Shown in pieces: positions 1-8,815 of a stretch of 64,000 bases of DNA. The DNA is from Streptomyces sp. BK340 (GTDB taxonomy: Bacteria > Actinomycetota > Actinomycetes > Streptomycetales > Streptomycetaceae), in the NCBI RefSeq assembly GCF_007827595.1, contig NZ_VISR01000002.1, positions 372,001-436,000 on the forward strand, written 5' to 3'. The notes under the pieces are model-generated. The model was not told the DNA's origin and did no database searches. It worked only from the letters and a program-made list of their open reading frames with translations. Position 1 is the stretch's first letter. The number at the start of each line of letters is the position of its first letter. The translations under genes were made by a program, and so were the position numbers.

Positions 1-1265
1 ACCACGACGAGGGGGCTGCGGGTGCGTTCGCCGGCGAAGCTGTCGGCGCGGGTTCCCCAGCTCGCGTTGTGGGCCATGCGGAAGAAGCCGAGGAGGCGTA
101 CCGGGAGCAGGAGCAGCGTGTTGATGATCATGAAGACCGGCAGGAAGACCATGTCCTTGGGCCGGTAGGCGAAGTGGCGGCCGAAGCGGATGGCCATGGA
201 GATCAGGGACATGAGGGCGGCCAGGCCGAGGACGAACACCAGCGCGTGCCACGGGGTGTGCGGCAGCGGCAGCTGGTTGTAGATGCCGGGCTTGTCGCGC
301 CGCCAGGCGGCGACGGCCCAGGACGCGAAGGTGCCGAGCAGGACGAAGGGCACCAGGATGTCGGCGATGTAGAACAGCCAGAGCATCTTCGCGTGGCGCA
401 GCATCCACCAGAACATCCGCAGGGTGTTGTACTGCGAGCCGCGCGCCCAGCGGTACTGCTGCTTGGCGAGCTTCCGCAGCTCCAGCGGGGCGTCGGTGTA
501 GACCAGCGAGGTGGACTGGTAGACGCTCTTGTACCCGGCCTTGAGGGTGTAGTTGGTCAGTGTCCGGTCGTCGCTGACCTCCAGGAAGACGCCGAGGAAC
601 TTCTCGTTGAGGAAGTCCTCCATGCAGTCCTCCAGGATGCTCCGGCGGAAGGCGATGGTCCGGCCGGGCAGGCAGCCCACCGTGCCGACCACGCTCATCG
701 CGGGCATCGAGTAGTGGCAGCGGACGCTCTCCAGCCAGTCGGCCCAACGGGTGAGCACCGAGCGCCCGGGGTCGAGGATCCGCTGTCGGGTGGTGACACC
801 GCCGACCTCAGGATCGCGGAAGGGCTTCACCAGTTCGGTCAGGGTGTCCGTGGTCCAAATGGTGTCCGAGTCGACGAGTACGGCGATCTCGCCGGTCGCA
901 TCCTCCAGGCCGACGCGCAGCGCGTTGCGCTTGCCGGGTATCTCGGTCCAGCGCCAGTCGACACCCATGTCGGTGCAGATGTCCTCCAGAACCGGGTTGC
1001 GTCGGCCGTTGATGACGACGATGACCTCGGTCGGCTGCTGCTCGGTTATTCGCTGGAGTACGGAACGGAAAAGGTCTTCCGGCTCGTCGACGACGGGAAT
1101 GATGACCGAGGTCGTCGTCTGCCAGGGTCGCTTCCATGGTTTGTAGCGGCGGGCCAGCAGAATGCGGATGATCCAGAGCGACCAGACCATGGTCATGAAA
1201 ACGGCGAACGGGTAGACGACTCCGTTGTTCCGCCATTCTCTCAATTCCAGCAAATACGCAAGCAT
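1..1265 (-). CDS. Processive family 2 glycosyltransferase, hyaluronan synthase/NodC-like (3' end outside window)
   Basis: Reading the minus strand from an ATG at 1265 gives a continuous frame of about 421 codons that runs off the left edge. An N-terminal membrane segment (YPFAVFMTMVWSLWIIRILL) is followed by a GT-A catalytic domain with an early VVDEPE stretch, the metal-binding LVDSD motif and the QQYRWARGS (QxxRW) motif of processive GT2 enzymes. At least three further membrane helices follow, which is the architecture of hyaluronan, chitin and NodC-type synthases that polymerise UDP-sugars and extrude the chain. The divergent neighbour makes UDP-glucuronate, an obvious donor. Family is clear; the exact polymer is inferred. 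The C-terminus is not visible. Confidence 0.85.
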   Translation of the reverse strand, partial: MLAYLLELREWRNNGVVYPFAVFMTMVWSLWIIRILLARRYKPWKRPWQTTTSVIIPVVDEPEDLFRSVLQRITEQQPTEVIVVINGRRNPVLEDICTDMGVDWRWTEIPGKRNALRVGLEDATGEIAVLVDSDTIWTTDTLTELVKPFRDPEVGGVTTRQRILDPGRSVLTRWADWLESVRCHYSMPAMSVVGTVGCLPGRTIAFRRSILEDCMEDFLNEKFLGVFLEVSDDRTLTNYTLKAGYKSVYQSTSLVYTDAPLELRKLAKQQYRWARGSQYNTLRMFWWMLRHAKMLWLFYIADILVPFVLLGTFASWAVAAWRRDKPGIYNQLPLPHTPWHALVFVLGLAALMSLISMAIRFGRHFAYRPKDMVFLPVFMIINTLLLLPVRLLGFFRMAHNASWGTRADSFAGERTRSPLVV

Positions 1266-1667
1266 GACCTTCCCTGAGCCGTGGAATCGGAGATTCAGGC
1301 ACGGAAGGTCGTGTGCCGGCAGGCCGTGCCGACTGCTCCGCCGGGCCTGTGCGGCCCCGGTCGCCCTCCTACCCCTGGTGTCGGCGACATCGATGCTGAT
1401 CTCGCCAACTGGCCGGAAACTAGCAGGAGTTACAGTGTGCTAAATCATGAAAAACACCTCAAAACGGCACATCAAGATCGTTCGTTATTCAATGGAGATG
1501 TGAAAGATGTGTGAGGGTTACACGTTCAAGGCGTGGAAGATCACGCTCGTGTGACGGTTGCGTGACATGGGTCGGCGCGGTCGATCCGCTCTCTTCCCCG
1601 GGTTATGGTTCCGCTCTCCACAGACCTCCAAAGGGGTCACTGAGCACCATGTGCGGAAGGCGATTCA
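1266..1667. promoter_or_regulatory. Divergent intergenic region between glycosyltransferase and UDP-glucose dehydrogenase
   Basis: About 400 nt with no convincing gene. The centre (about 1430-1510) is clearly more AT-rich than the surroundings, as expected for back-to-back promoters serving the two flanking genes. I could not assign -35/-10 boxes with confidence. A GGAAGG ribosome-binding site at 1655-1660 precedes the GTG start of the right-hand gene. Confidence 0.5.
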
Positions 1668-2972
1668 GTGTCTGCCCGTGTGACAGTCATCGGCACCGGA
1701 TATCTCGGTGCCACGCATGCTGCCTGTATGGCAGAAATAGGCCACGAGGTTCTCGGGCTCGACGTCGACCCGGACAAGATCGCCGCACTGCGATCCGGCC
1801 GGGTCCCTTTCTATGAACCCGGCCTGGAAGAGCTTCTGGCCAAACACGTGGCCACCGGGCGGCTGCGCTTCACCACCTCTTACGAGGAAGTCGCCGAATT
1901 CGGCGAAGTCCACTTCTCCTGCGTCGGCACCCCGCAGTCGCCCGGTGGCAACGCGGCGGACCTGCGCTACGTCGACGCCGTCATCGAGCACCTGGCCCCG
2001 CTTCTGGCCGGCCGGAACGCGCTCGTGGTCGGCAAGTCCACCGTTCCGGTCGGCACCGCCGAGCGACTCGCGGCGATGCTGCCCGAGGACGCCGAACTCG
2101 CCTGGAACCCCGAGTTCCTCCGGGAGGGCTTCGCCGTCGAGGACACCCTGCGGCCGGACCGGCTGGTCTTCGGCGTGCGATCGACGGCGGCGGAGGCGCG
2201 CCTGCGCGTGGTCTACGCCCCCGTCATCTCGAACGGAACTCCGGTCGTCGTCACCGACTTCCCGACGGCGGAGCTGGTGAAGACCTCGGCCAACGCATTC
2301 CTGGCCACCAAGATCTCCTTCATCAACGCCATGGCCGAGGTCTGCGAGGCCGCCGGCGCCGACGTCAGCCTCCTCGCCGAGGCCCTGTCCCACGACACCC
2401 GCATCGGCGGCCGCTTCCTGCGCGCCGGAGTCGGATTCGGTGGAGGCTGCCTGCCCAAGGACATCCGCGCCTTCATGGCTCGAGCGGGAGAGTTGGGCGT
2501 GGACCAGGCACTGGCCTTCCTCCGCGAGGTCGACCACATCAACATGCGCCGCCGCAGCCGGGTCGTGGACCTGGCACGCGAAGCGGCCGGGGGCAGCTTC
2601 CTCGGCCGCCGGATCGCCGTCCTGGGCGCTGCCTTCAAGCCCGACTCCGACGACATACGGGACTCCCCGGCCCTCAACGTGGCCGCGCAGATACAGCTCC
2701 AGGGCGGCAACGTCAGCGTCTACGACCCCAAGGCCATGGACAACGCTCGCAAGGCGTTCCCGACCCTGGCCTACGCGACCTCCGCCGAGGACGCCCTGTG
2801 TCAGGCCGACGTCGTCCTCCACCTCACCGAGTGGCAGGAGTTCCGGGACCTGGACCCCGCCGTAGTGCGGGACATGGTGGCGCGGCCGTACGTCATCGAC
2901 GGCCGCAACGCCCTGGACGACGGACGGTGGCGCGCGGCGGGATGGACGTACCGCGCGCTCGGCCGGCCCTGA
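1668..2972 (+). CDS. UDP-glucose 6-dehydrogenase
   Basis: 434 aa, normal for the family. It oxidises UDP-glucose to UDP-glucuronate with two NAD+. The N-terminal Rossmann motif GTGYLG lies at residues 10-15. The catalytic cysteine is visible in GFGGGCLPKD (Cys261). The C-terminal UDP-binding domain carries GAAFKPDSDDIRDSPAL. The GTG start is supported by GGAAGG seven bases upstream. The enzyme supplies a precursor for uronic-acid polysaccharides, and the divergently transcribed GT2 synthase is the likely consumer. Ugd or RkpK/TuaD-type names would all fit; no specific symbol is assigned. Confidence 0.95.
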   Translation: MSARVTVIGTGYLGATHAACMAEIGHEVLGLDVDPDKIAALRSGRVPFYEPGLEELLAKHVATGRLRFTTSYEEVAEFGEVHFSCVGTPQSPGGNAADLRYVDAVIEHLAPLLAGRNALVVGKSTVPVGTAERLAAMLPEDAELAWNPEFLREGFAVEDTLRPDRLVFGVRSTAAEARLRVVYAPVISNGTPVVVTDFPTAELVKTSANAFLATKISFINAMAEVCEAAGADVSLLAEALSHDTRIGGRFLRAGVGFGGGCLPKDIRAFMARAGELGVDQALAFLREVDHINMRRRSRVVDLAREAAGGSFLGRRIAVLGAAFKPDSDDIRDSPALNVAAQIQLQGGNVSVYDPKAMDNARKAFPTLAYATSAEDALCQADVVLHLTEWQEFRDLDPAVVRDMVARPYVIDGRNALDDGRWRAAGWTYRALGRP

Positions 2973-3488
2973 ACGCGGCCGACGCGCCGCATGTGCGCGC
3001 CGACCAGAACGGCCCCAGGGCGCTCATCCACTCTCCCGCGCCCCGGGGCGCTTTTCTTCCCGACCACTGCCGAGAAGTTCAGGAAGCACACCGCCCGTAC
3101 GGGGGGCGCTGGACCGAGCTCGGCATCGCGGTCGGCCTGTCGGCCGTCGCCGCCGCGTCCGGCGCTCGTCTGGACGGCGCCGCCGGGTCGTCCTCGGCAA
3201 GGTCCACCATGGGGCGATCAACCCGGCCCGTACGCCGCCACCGCTGATCCCCACCGCACGAGTGGAAGCCTGACACCGCGCGGCGCCTGCGGCCGGAAGC
3301 CCGGCCGCCTTCGCCAGCGCCGATCCGATCGGGTCGGACTTGGCCCGGACCTGCCTGAACGGTGCTGTCCGTCGCTGAACGAGACGGAAACTGAGACGGC
3401 CCGACGCCCGCCTGACCAGGTGCGCTCCCCGATGCGAACTACGGGTACGCCGGGGAACGGGCCGGACGCTGAGGCCAGCCTGCCGGGG
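2973..3488. other. Gene-free convergent intergenic region
   Basis: 516 nt between two convergent genes. Apart from the terminator hairpin at 3012-3049 I see no gene, repeat or RNA here; open frames in it lack a ribosome-binding site and recognisable protein sequence. Confidence 0.5.
3012..3049 (+). terminator. Rho-independent-like terminator after UDP-glucose dehydrogenase
   Basis: GCCCCAGGGCGC (3012-3023) pairs with GCGCCCCGGGGC (3038-3049) with one mismatch across a 14-nt loop, followed by GCTTTTCTT. It lies about 40 nt after the stop codon. Confidence 0.75.
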
Positions 3489-4319
3489 TCAGGAACGGAT
3501 GAACGCGAGGATGTCCGGGTTGAGGACCTCCGGGTGCGTCGACAGCATCCCGTGCGGATAGCCCTCGTAGGACTTGAGGGTCCCGTTCCTCAGAAGCTTG
3601 ACCGTCAGGGGTGCCGAGTCGTCGTACGGAACGACCTGGTCGTCGGTTCCGTGCGCGACGAGGACGGGCACCTCGATCTGCTGCAAGTCCTCGGTGAAGT
3701 CGGTCTCGGAGAACGCCGCAACGCACTCATAGTGCGCGTTCGCCGCGCCCATCATGCCCTGGCGCCACCAGTTGTCGATCAAACCCTGCGACACCTGCGC
3801 TCCGGGACGGTTGAAGCCGTAGAACGGCCCCGAGGGAATATCAATGAACGACTGAGCCCGGTTGCCGGCAACGCCCTCACGGAAGCCGTCGAAGACCTCC
3901 ATCGGCAAGCCGCCCGGGTTGGCCTCCGTCTTCAGCATCAGCGGTGGCACCGCGCCCACCAGGACCGCCTTTGAGACACGGCCGGGCTTAGCGCGGGCGA
4001 CGTAGCGGGCGACCTCGCCACCGCCGGTGGAGTGGCCGATGTGCACGGCGCCCCGCAGGTCGAGTGCGTCGGTCAGGGCGGTCACGTCCGCGGCGTAGGT
4101 GTCCATGTCGTGGCCGGTCGCGGTCTGGGTGGAGCGTCCGTGGCCACGGCGGTCGTGGGCGATGACTCGGTAGCCCTGCGCCAGGAAGAACAACATCTGA
4201 TTGTCCCAGTCGTCGGCGCTCAGCGGCCACCCGTGGTGGAAGACGATCGGCTCCCCATCCCGAGGACCCCAGTCCTTGTAGAAGATCGTGGTGCCGTCGT
4301 CGGTCGTGACTGTACCCAT
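3489..4319 (-). CDS. Alpha/beta hydrolase, non-haem chloroperoxidase-like
   Basis: 276 aa, the usual length for the cofactor-free haloperoxidase/esterase group. Visible features are the oxyanion region [12 protein letters not shown] (about 28-39), the DRRGHGRS motif, the nucleophile elbow GHSTGGG with catalytic Ser, the acid in HGTDDQVVP, and the catalytic His in YEGYPHGM near the C-terminus. Start ATG at 4319 has GGAGG seven bases upstream. These proteins are usually esterases/lactonases in vivo; perhydrolase or halogenation activity is an in-vitro property. It stands alone between an accessory junk region and a convergent gene. Confidence 0.88.
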   Translation of the reverse strand: MGTVTTDDGTTIFYKDWGPRDGEPIVFHHGWPLSADDWDNQMLFFLAQGYRVIAHDRRGHGRSTQTATGHDMDTYAADVTALTDALDLRGAVHIGHSTGGGEVARYVARAKPGRVSKAVLVGAVPPLMLKTEANPGGLPMEVFDGFREGVAGNRAQSFIDIPSGPFYGFNRPGAQVSQGLIDNWWRQGMMGAANAHYECVAAFSETDFTEDLQQIEVPVLVAHGTDDQVVPYDDSAPLTVKLLRNGTLKSYEGYPHGMLSTHPEVLNPDILAFIRS

Positions 4320-4546
4320 CGCAGATCCTCCGCTCGTCCGGGCGCACCCCAGTCACGGAGCAATGGGTGGGGGGCACGCGGGACTTCACGCCCAGCGGGC
4401 GCGGTCCGGATGTATGGCCCACGTTACGCCCTGTCCCTGCGGGCCACATCCGCAGCTTGTCGACGTCCGCCAAGTCTCGGAGATCTTCTCAACTGGCTTG
4501 ATCGTTAGGCTGGCGGCCGTAATGCTGCCGCTGCGGCATCCATCCT

Positions 4547-4730
4547 CCTCAACCCACCACTTGCCCCAGCTCCCATCCCGTCTGCCGTCGACCCACACAC
4601 CGTGGAGCGGGCGTGGTTCCTGGCGTCCAGGTGGAGCGCGCCGCTGTACGAACGACCTGGACGCCAGGGGCCGTGTCTGCTCGGCTCTGCCTGGGGCGAC
4701 GGCGGACGGGATGGGAGCACCCTGCGCACG
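4547..4730. repeat. 184-bp dispersed repeat, copy A, with central hairpin
   Basis: Aligns without gaps to 31374-31557 (copy B) with 13 mismatches by eye, about 93% identity. It contains a perfect 14-bp inverted repeat, CCTGGCGTCCAGGT (4619-4632) and ACCTGGACGCCAGG (4655-4668), separated by 22 nt. Neither copy carries a convincing ORF; frames open through it accumulate amino-acid changes between the copies. It could be a MITE, a REP-like sequence, or the end of a lost insertion sequence. Confidence 0.8.
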
Positions 4731-5010
4731 TCACACTCGGCTTCACCGTTCCTACTGGTCAGCGGGGTGCAGCCTTCCGCCCTTGCCTGATCGTTCCCCG
4801 CCTTTGCTCGGCCTTCCGTTCCCATGACGTTCCCATAGGGCCTCCACGAACCCTTGGAAACTAGGGGCTGGGGAGTCCGCTGAGGTCAGCTGCGGTCGAC
4901 GAAGCGGTGAGCACCGCGGGTTGCGTCCATGGAGATGGTGTACGGGTTCGACCTGATCCGGGGGTTTGCTCCGGCGTCGGGGTGAGGACCGCATAGACGA
5001 ACGGCCACCG

Positions 5011-5048
5011 GCTGATCTTCGAGGTGTCGAAGCTCGAAGGAGATCAGC
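5011..5048 (+). promoter_or_regulatory. Leader hairpin masking the transposase ribosome-binding site
   Basis: GCTGATCTTCGAG (5011-5023) pairs with CTCGA (5033-5037) and AGATCAGC (5041-5048), with a three-base bulge. The AAGGAG ribosome-binding site of the transposase (from 5038) sits in the 3' arm. In several IS families such leader hairpins block translation of read-through transcripts; that role is inferred here. Confidence 0.55.
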
Positions 5049-5051
5049 ACG

Positions 5052-5564
5052 ATGACCGCACCTGACAGTGTGCCCCTGCACGCCCTCGCCGAGGACAACC
5101 TCGCCGCGGCGAGTCCGGATCTGCGGCGCGCGATGGTCAAGACATTCGCCGACGCGTTGATGTCCGCCGAGGCCGACGCCCTATGCGGTGCCGAATATGG
5201 GCAGGTCAGCGACGAACGCGTCAACCACCGCAACGGCTACCGCCCGCGCGAGTGGGACACCCGGGCCGGCACCGTCGAACTGGCCATCCCCAAGCTGCGG
5301 CAGGGCAGTTACTTCCCGCACTGGCTCCTGGAACGCCGTCGCCGGGCCGAGCAGGCTCTCGTCTCGGTGGTCGCGACCGCCTACCTGCTGGGAGTGTCCA
5401 CCCGCCGGGTCGAGAAGCTCGCCGAGTCCCTCGGCGTGACCCAGCTGTCGAAGTCCCAGGTCAGCGCGATGGCCCGGCATCTGGACGAGCAGGTCGCCGC
5501 ATTCCGCAACCGGCCCCTGGATGCCGGTCCCTATGCGTTCGTCTGGGTGGACGCGCTGACTCAG
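5052..5564 (+). pseudogene. IS256-family (mutator) transposase, 3' truncated
   Basis: About 171 codons of a transposase normally near 400 aa. The N-terminal region (residues about 20-130) with NHRNGYRPREWDTRAGTVEL and the LGVSTRRVEKLAESLG helix-turn-helix is typical of the IS256/mutator family. The frame breaks right after the first catalytic Asp motif (FVWVDALTQ); the second Asp and the Glu are lost. At 5562-5564 the sequence switches to the end of an RHS gene on the opposite strand, and the remaining codons to 5711 are antisense RHS. It cannot be active. The ribosome-binding site is AAGGAG inside a hairpin. Confidence 0.88.
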
Positions 5565-7471
5565 ACGAAGTCCGTACGGTCGGCCGCGGAACCGTCGTCG
5601 GCCACGCGGTGCTTGGAGACGCGGCGGCCGAGCGGGTCGTACGCGTACCGCCACCGGCTGCCGTCCGGGGCGGTCGCCCCCGTGAGGCGGTCCTCGGCGT
5701 TCCAGGTGTAGGTCCAGGTGCGGGTCTGGCCGTTCAGCAGCTTGCGGGTCCGGCGGACGAGACGGCCCTCGGCATCGTACTCGTACGACGTGCGGCCGGC
5801 CGAGCGGACGAGCGTGCCGTCGAACTGGCGCTCGCCGAGAGCCTCATGGGCGGGCGATGTGGCGTGCACCAGGTTGCCCGCCGGGTCGTACGCGTACGTC
5901 TCGCTCCAGCCGTGGGCACGCGTTCCGGTGACGCGGCCCAGACCATCCAGATCGAAGCGGCGGGTGCCAGACGTCAGCTCCCGGATCTCGGTGAGGTAGC
6001 CGTCTGCTCGGTGGGCGTACGTCCGGTGCTGGAGGAGGCGGTCCGAGGCGGCGGCGGCCAGGGTCTGCGCGGTCAGCAGCCCCGCCGCGTTCCATGTCTG
6101 GGCCAGGGTGGCCTCCGTACCGAGGGCGCGCTGTGTCTCGCGGCCCGCGGCGTCGTGGGCGAAGTCCAGCGAACCCGCGGACGACCGCAGAGCGAGCGGT
6201 TGTCCTGCCGGGTCGTACGTCCACTCGGAGACCAGCCCGGAAGGTGTCACCCGTCGGGTACGGCGACCGACGGCATCGTGGACATGGGTGGTCGTCCGGC
6301 CGTTCACGGCCTCTGAGAGCGTCCGGCCGAGCATGTCTCGCTCCAGCACGACCTCGGCGTCCGCGTTGGCCGCACGGCACAGCCCGCCGTCGGGGCCGTA
6401 GGCGAACGTCGTGACATCACCGGCGTCCGAGTGCTGCTCCACGACCCGTCCGAGCGGGTCCCTCGCGAAGCTCAGAGTCTCTCCGGCGCCGTTGGTGCGG
6501 GCAGCCAGCCGCCCGTCGGCACTGTGCGTGTACGTGAGGGTGCGGCCGTTGAAGTCCGTCTCCGCGGTCAGTCGGCCCGCTTCGTCGTAGGTGTACGACC
6601 AGACCAGGCTCTGCGGGTTGGTGACGGCCGTCAGCCGCAGCTCGGTGTCATAGACGAATTCGTACTGCGCTCCGTCAGGGTCTGTGCGGGTGGCCGGCAC
6701 ACCGAAATGGCTCACCGTGTGCTGGGTGGTGTTCCCGGCGGGGTCTGCGTGGGTGAGCAGGTTGCCCTGGGCGTCCCAGGTCCACGACTCGCGCGTGCCG
6801 TCGGGCTGCTCGCGCCAGGACGGCTTGCCCTCCGTCGTCCAGCCCAGGCGGGTGGCGTGGCCGAGAGGGTCCTTCACCTCGATGACTCGGCCGAAGCGGT
6901 CGCGGCGGATTGTGGTCGTGTGGCCCAGTTCGTCCGTCAGGGCGAGGGGCAGGCCCGCCGCGTCGTACGCCACCGTGCGGGTATGGCCGAGGGCGTTCGT
7001 GATCGCCGTCGGACGGCCCGCATCGTTGTACGCGTACCGTGTCTCGGCGCCGAGCGGATCGACCGTCGTCAGCAGGTTGCCCCGCTCGTCGTACGTGTGC
7101 CGCCAGACCGCACCGCCCGGCTCGACGACCTCCGTCGGCAGGCCGAGCGCGTTGTATGCAGCCTGGGCCACCGAGCCGTCGGGCAGGGTGAGTTCGATGA
7201 CGTTGCCCGCGTCGTTGTAGGCGTATCGGGTGGTGTGGCCCAGGGCGTCGGTGACCGACAGTGGCTCGTCGCCGTACACGTCCCACTCCGTGCGCGTGAC
7301 ATGCCCCAGCGGATCCGTCTCCTCCACCACGAGCCCCTCGGCGTTGTACCGGTGGACCGAGGCATGGCCCAGCGAGTCCGTGTACGTCGTCGTGCGGGCC
7401 GTGTCGTCGTAGGTCAGGGTGCCGGAGAGGATGCCGTCGACGCCCTCGGTGATCGTCATGCCCGGCTGCAT
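5561..7471 (-). pseudogene. RHS/YD-repeat protein, internal fragment
   Basis: 636 codons made almost entirely of YD repeats (e.g. DALGHTTRYAYNDAGN, YDPAGNLVHA, YDPLGRRVSKHR). Full RHS/YD proteins are commonly 1500-2500 aa with an N-terminal secretion part and a variable C-terminal toxin. Here the N-terminus is missing: an in-frame TGA lies two codons upstream of the ATG at 7471. The protein stops at DRTDFV, exactly where it meets the truncated transposase, so the DPxG core end and toxin tip are gone. It is probably non-functional, though the frame is intact and could be expressed. Confidence 0.85.
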
Positions 7472-7740
7472 CGCTCACCCGCGTGACGCGACGGCGACGC
7501 GCGAATCACCCGCGGGCCGTCTATGACACGCCCCGCATCACCCAGAAAGCAGCCTGCCGGGCGCAGTAGAGCCTCATGCGATGCAGTAAGACTCCATAAA
7601 ATTCCCGCACCGCATGATCGGTCTAAAGTTGCCCAAATCCCCCATCATCCCGTACCCGGGATGTTCCCATCGAGCACACAAAGGACCCCCCCGTGGCGTC
7701 CACGGAGGGTCCATGTGGCCTCTGACCAGATATTTCTCTG
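7472..7740. other. Intergenic flank of the left tRNA-derived repeat, with hairpin at 7683-7712
   Basis: No gene. Just left of the tRNA fragment is a strong hairpin: GGACCC (7683-7688) and CCGTGG (7691-7696) pair with CCACGG (7700-7705) and GGGTCC (7707-7712). On the minus strand it lies just beyond the tRNA 3' end, the position of a tRNA terminator. Confidence 0.5.
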
Positions 7741-7781
7741 TGCCCCGGCAGGATTCGAACCTGCGACACCCGCTTTAGGAG
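7741..7781 (-). other. Left att-like copy of the tRNA-Arg 3' end
   Basis: Matches the tRNA-Arg(CCT) 3' end (32016-32057) over 42 positions with a single one-base deletion in the acceptor-stem C run. The identity stops inside the anticodon stem, after TTTAGGAG. The next bases (about 7783-7801) are a near inverted copy of the T-arm (GGATCGAATCCCTGCCG). Confidence 0.8.
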
Positions 7782-7943
7782 TGGGATCGAATCCCTGCCG
7801 AGGGCTGCCTGGCGCTGCCGTACGGTGCTGTTTTCCCTGGTCAGAACCGCGCGGCGAGCCGCTTGATCCGGCTCATTGCGCCCTGTATCGGGTAGTCCGC
7901 TCAAGCATCGCTCACGCGTCGCCGACTGCCAAGCAGTGCATGG

Positions 7944-8510
7944 TCAGACCTGGCCGAGGTCGACCTCCACCGGGAAGGGGGCCGCGACCTTGAGGACGCC
8001 GGTGAAGACGTCTCCGTCCCGGTAGGTCTTCGTCGCGGGGTCGAGAACGTAGGTGTACACGAGGGGAACGCCTGTCGCGGCCTGCTCGATCCGCCAGTAG
8101 AAGCCGATGCCTGCCTTGGCGTACTGGTCGACCTTCACGATCCGGTCGGTGGTCTCCGAGCCTGGTGACACCACCTCCGCGACCAGCAGCACGTGCTCAG
8201 GGCGGGTGGGGGTGATGTCGATCGTGTCTGCGCGGTACACGACGACGTCCGGGCGGCGATTGGTGAGCGGGACGTCTTGAAGCCGGACGTCGAAGTCCGT
8301 GTCGGCGTTCCACTCCGGGCCCGCGGCGGCGTCCAGGGCGTTCGCCAGAATACGGGCCAGCCGGTTGTGCCGCTTGGAGGCACTGGGACTCACGACGACC
8401 ATCCCGTCCACGATCTCGATGCCTGCGCACTGCTCCTCGGACCAGGACTCGTACTCCTCCGCCGTGATCTGCTCATGCATCCACGCCGGGGCTACCATCT
8501 CGGCCGTCAT
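7944..8510 (-). CDS. Uma2 family restriction-endonuclease-fold protein
   Basis: 188 aa from the ATG at 8510, which has GGGAGGTG four bases upstream; a longer frame to 8528 lacks that support. Uma2 (DUF820) proteins adopt a PD-(D/E)xK-like fold. Visible hallmarks are GIEIVDGMVVVSPSAS, the NRRPDVVVYRAD core (motif Asp) and VLLVAEVVSPGSETTDRIVKVDQYAKAGIGFYWRIE with the Glu and a downstream Lys. The family is extremely numerous in Streptomyces and its role is unknown; nuclease activity is predicted from fold only. First gene inside the tRNA-bounded island. Confidence 0.9.
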   Translation of the reverse strand: MTAEMVAPAWMHEQITAEEYESWSEEQCAGIEIVDGMVVVSPSASKRHNRLARILANALDAAAGPEWNADTDFDVRLQDVPLTNRRPDVVVYRADTIDITPTRPEHVLLVAEVVSPGSETTDRIVKVDQYAKAGIGFYWRIEQAATGVPLVYTYVLDPATKTYRDGDVFTGVLKVAAPFPVEVDLGQV

Positions 8511-8815
8511 GAAGCACCTCCCGGACACTGTGCTGCGGGCCCGATCCCGCTGGATTCAGCGTACTGTCTGCCGTCCTTCCGGCACGCTGATCTCGCTCAC
8601 GCTCCCTCCCGTCGGCCGACATCCGACCAGCAAGCCCACGACCGGGGGAAACCGGCGCGGTGGACTCGTCGCCAGAGGATCGGAACACGGCCGGCGGTAC
8701 CACTGACTTGGCGGCCACACCGGTGAGCGCTGAACCACCCGGCGACGTGACCGTCGCGAAACCCTCGGCCGCAGAGCAGCACGGTTTTGGCGATGCTGCT
8801 TCCGGAGGACCCGGG
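8511..8815. other. Short gene-free spacer
   Basis: About 300 nt between two minus-strand genes. Nothing recognisable apart from presumed promoter sequence for the Uma2 gene. Confidence 0.4.

Larger units (their letters stand above)
4320..5051. other. Remnant-rich intergenic stretch left of a truncated insertion sequence
   Basis: No intact gene in 730 nt. It contains the hydrolase upstream region, one copy of a 184-bp dispersed repeat (4547-4730) and the leader of a truncated IS256-type transposase (hairpin 5011-5048). The outer inverted repeat of the IS is probably between about 4860 and 4980 but its partner end is missing, so it cannot be delimited. Confidence 0.5.

Noticed and set aside
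2973..3488. Plus-strand frame of about 327 codons overlapping the hydrolase gene
   Set aside because: No ribosome-binding site or domain; overlaps the clear hydrolase on the other strand and the terminator hairpin.
4547..4730. Small proteins encoded in the 184-bp repeat
   Set aside because: Differences between the two copies mostly change amino acids in the frames I checked, and start codons or ribosome-binding sites are lacking.
7741..7801. tRNA gene in the left copy
   Set aside because: The cloverleaf cannot be completed beyond the anticodon loop and one acceptor base is deleted.
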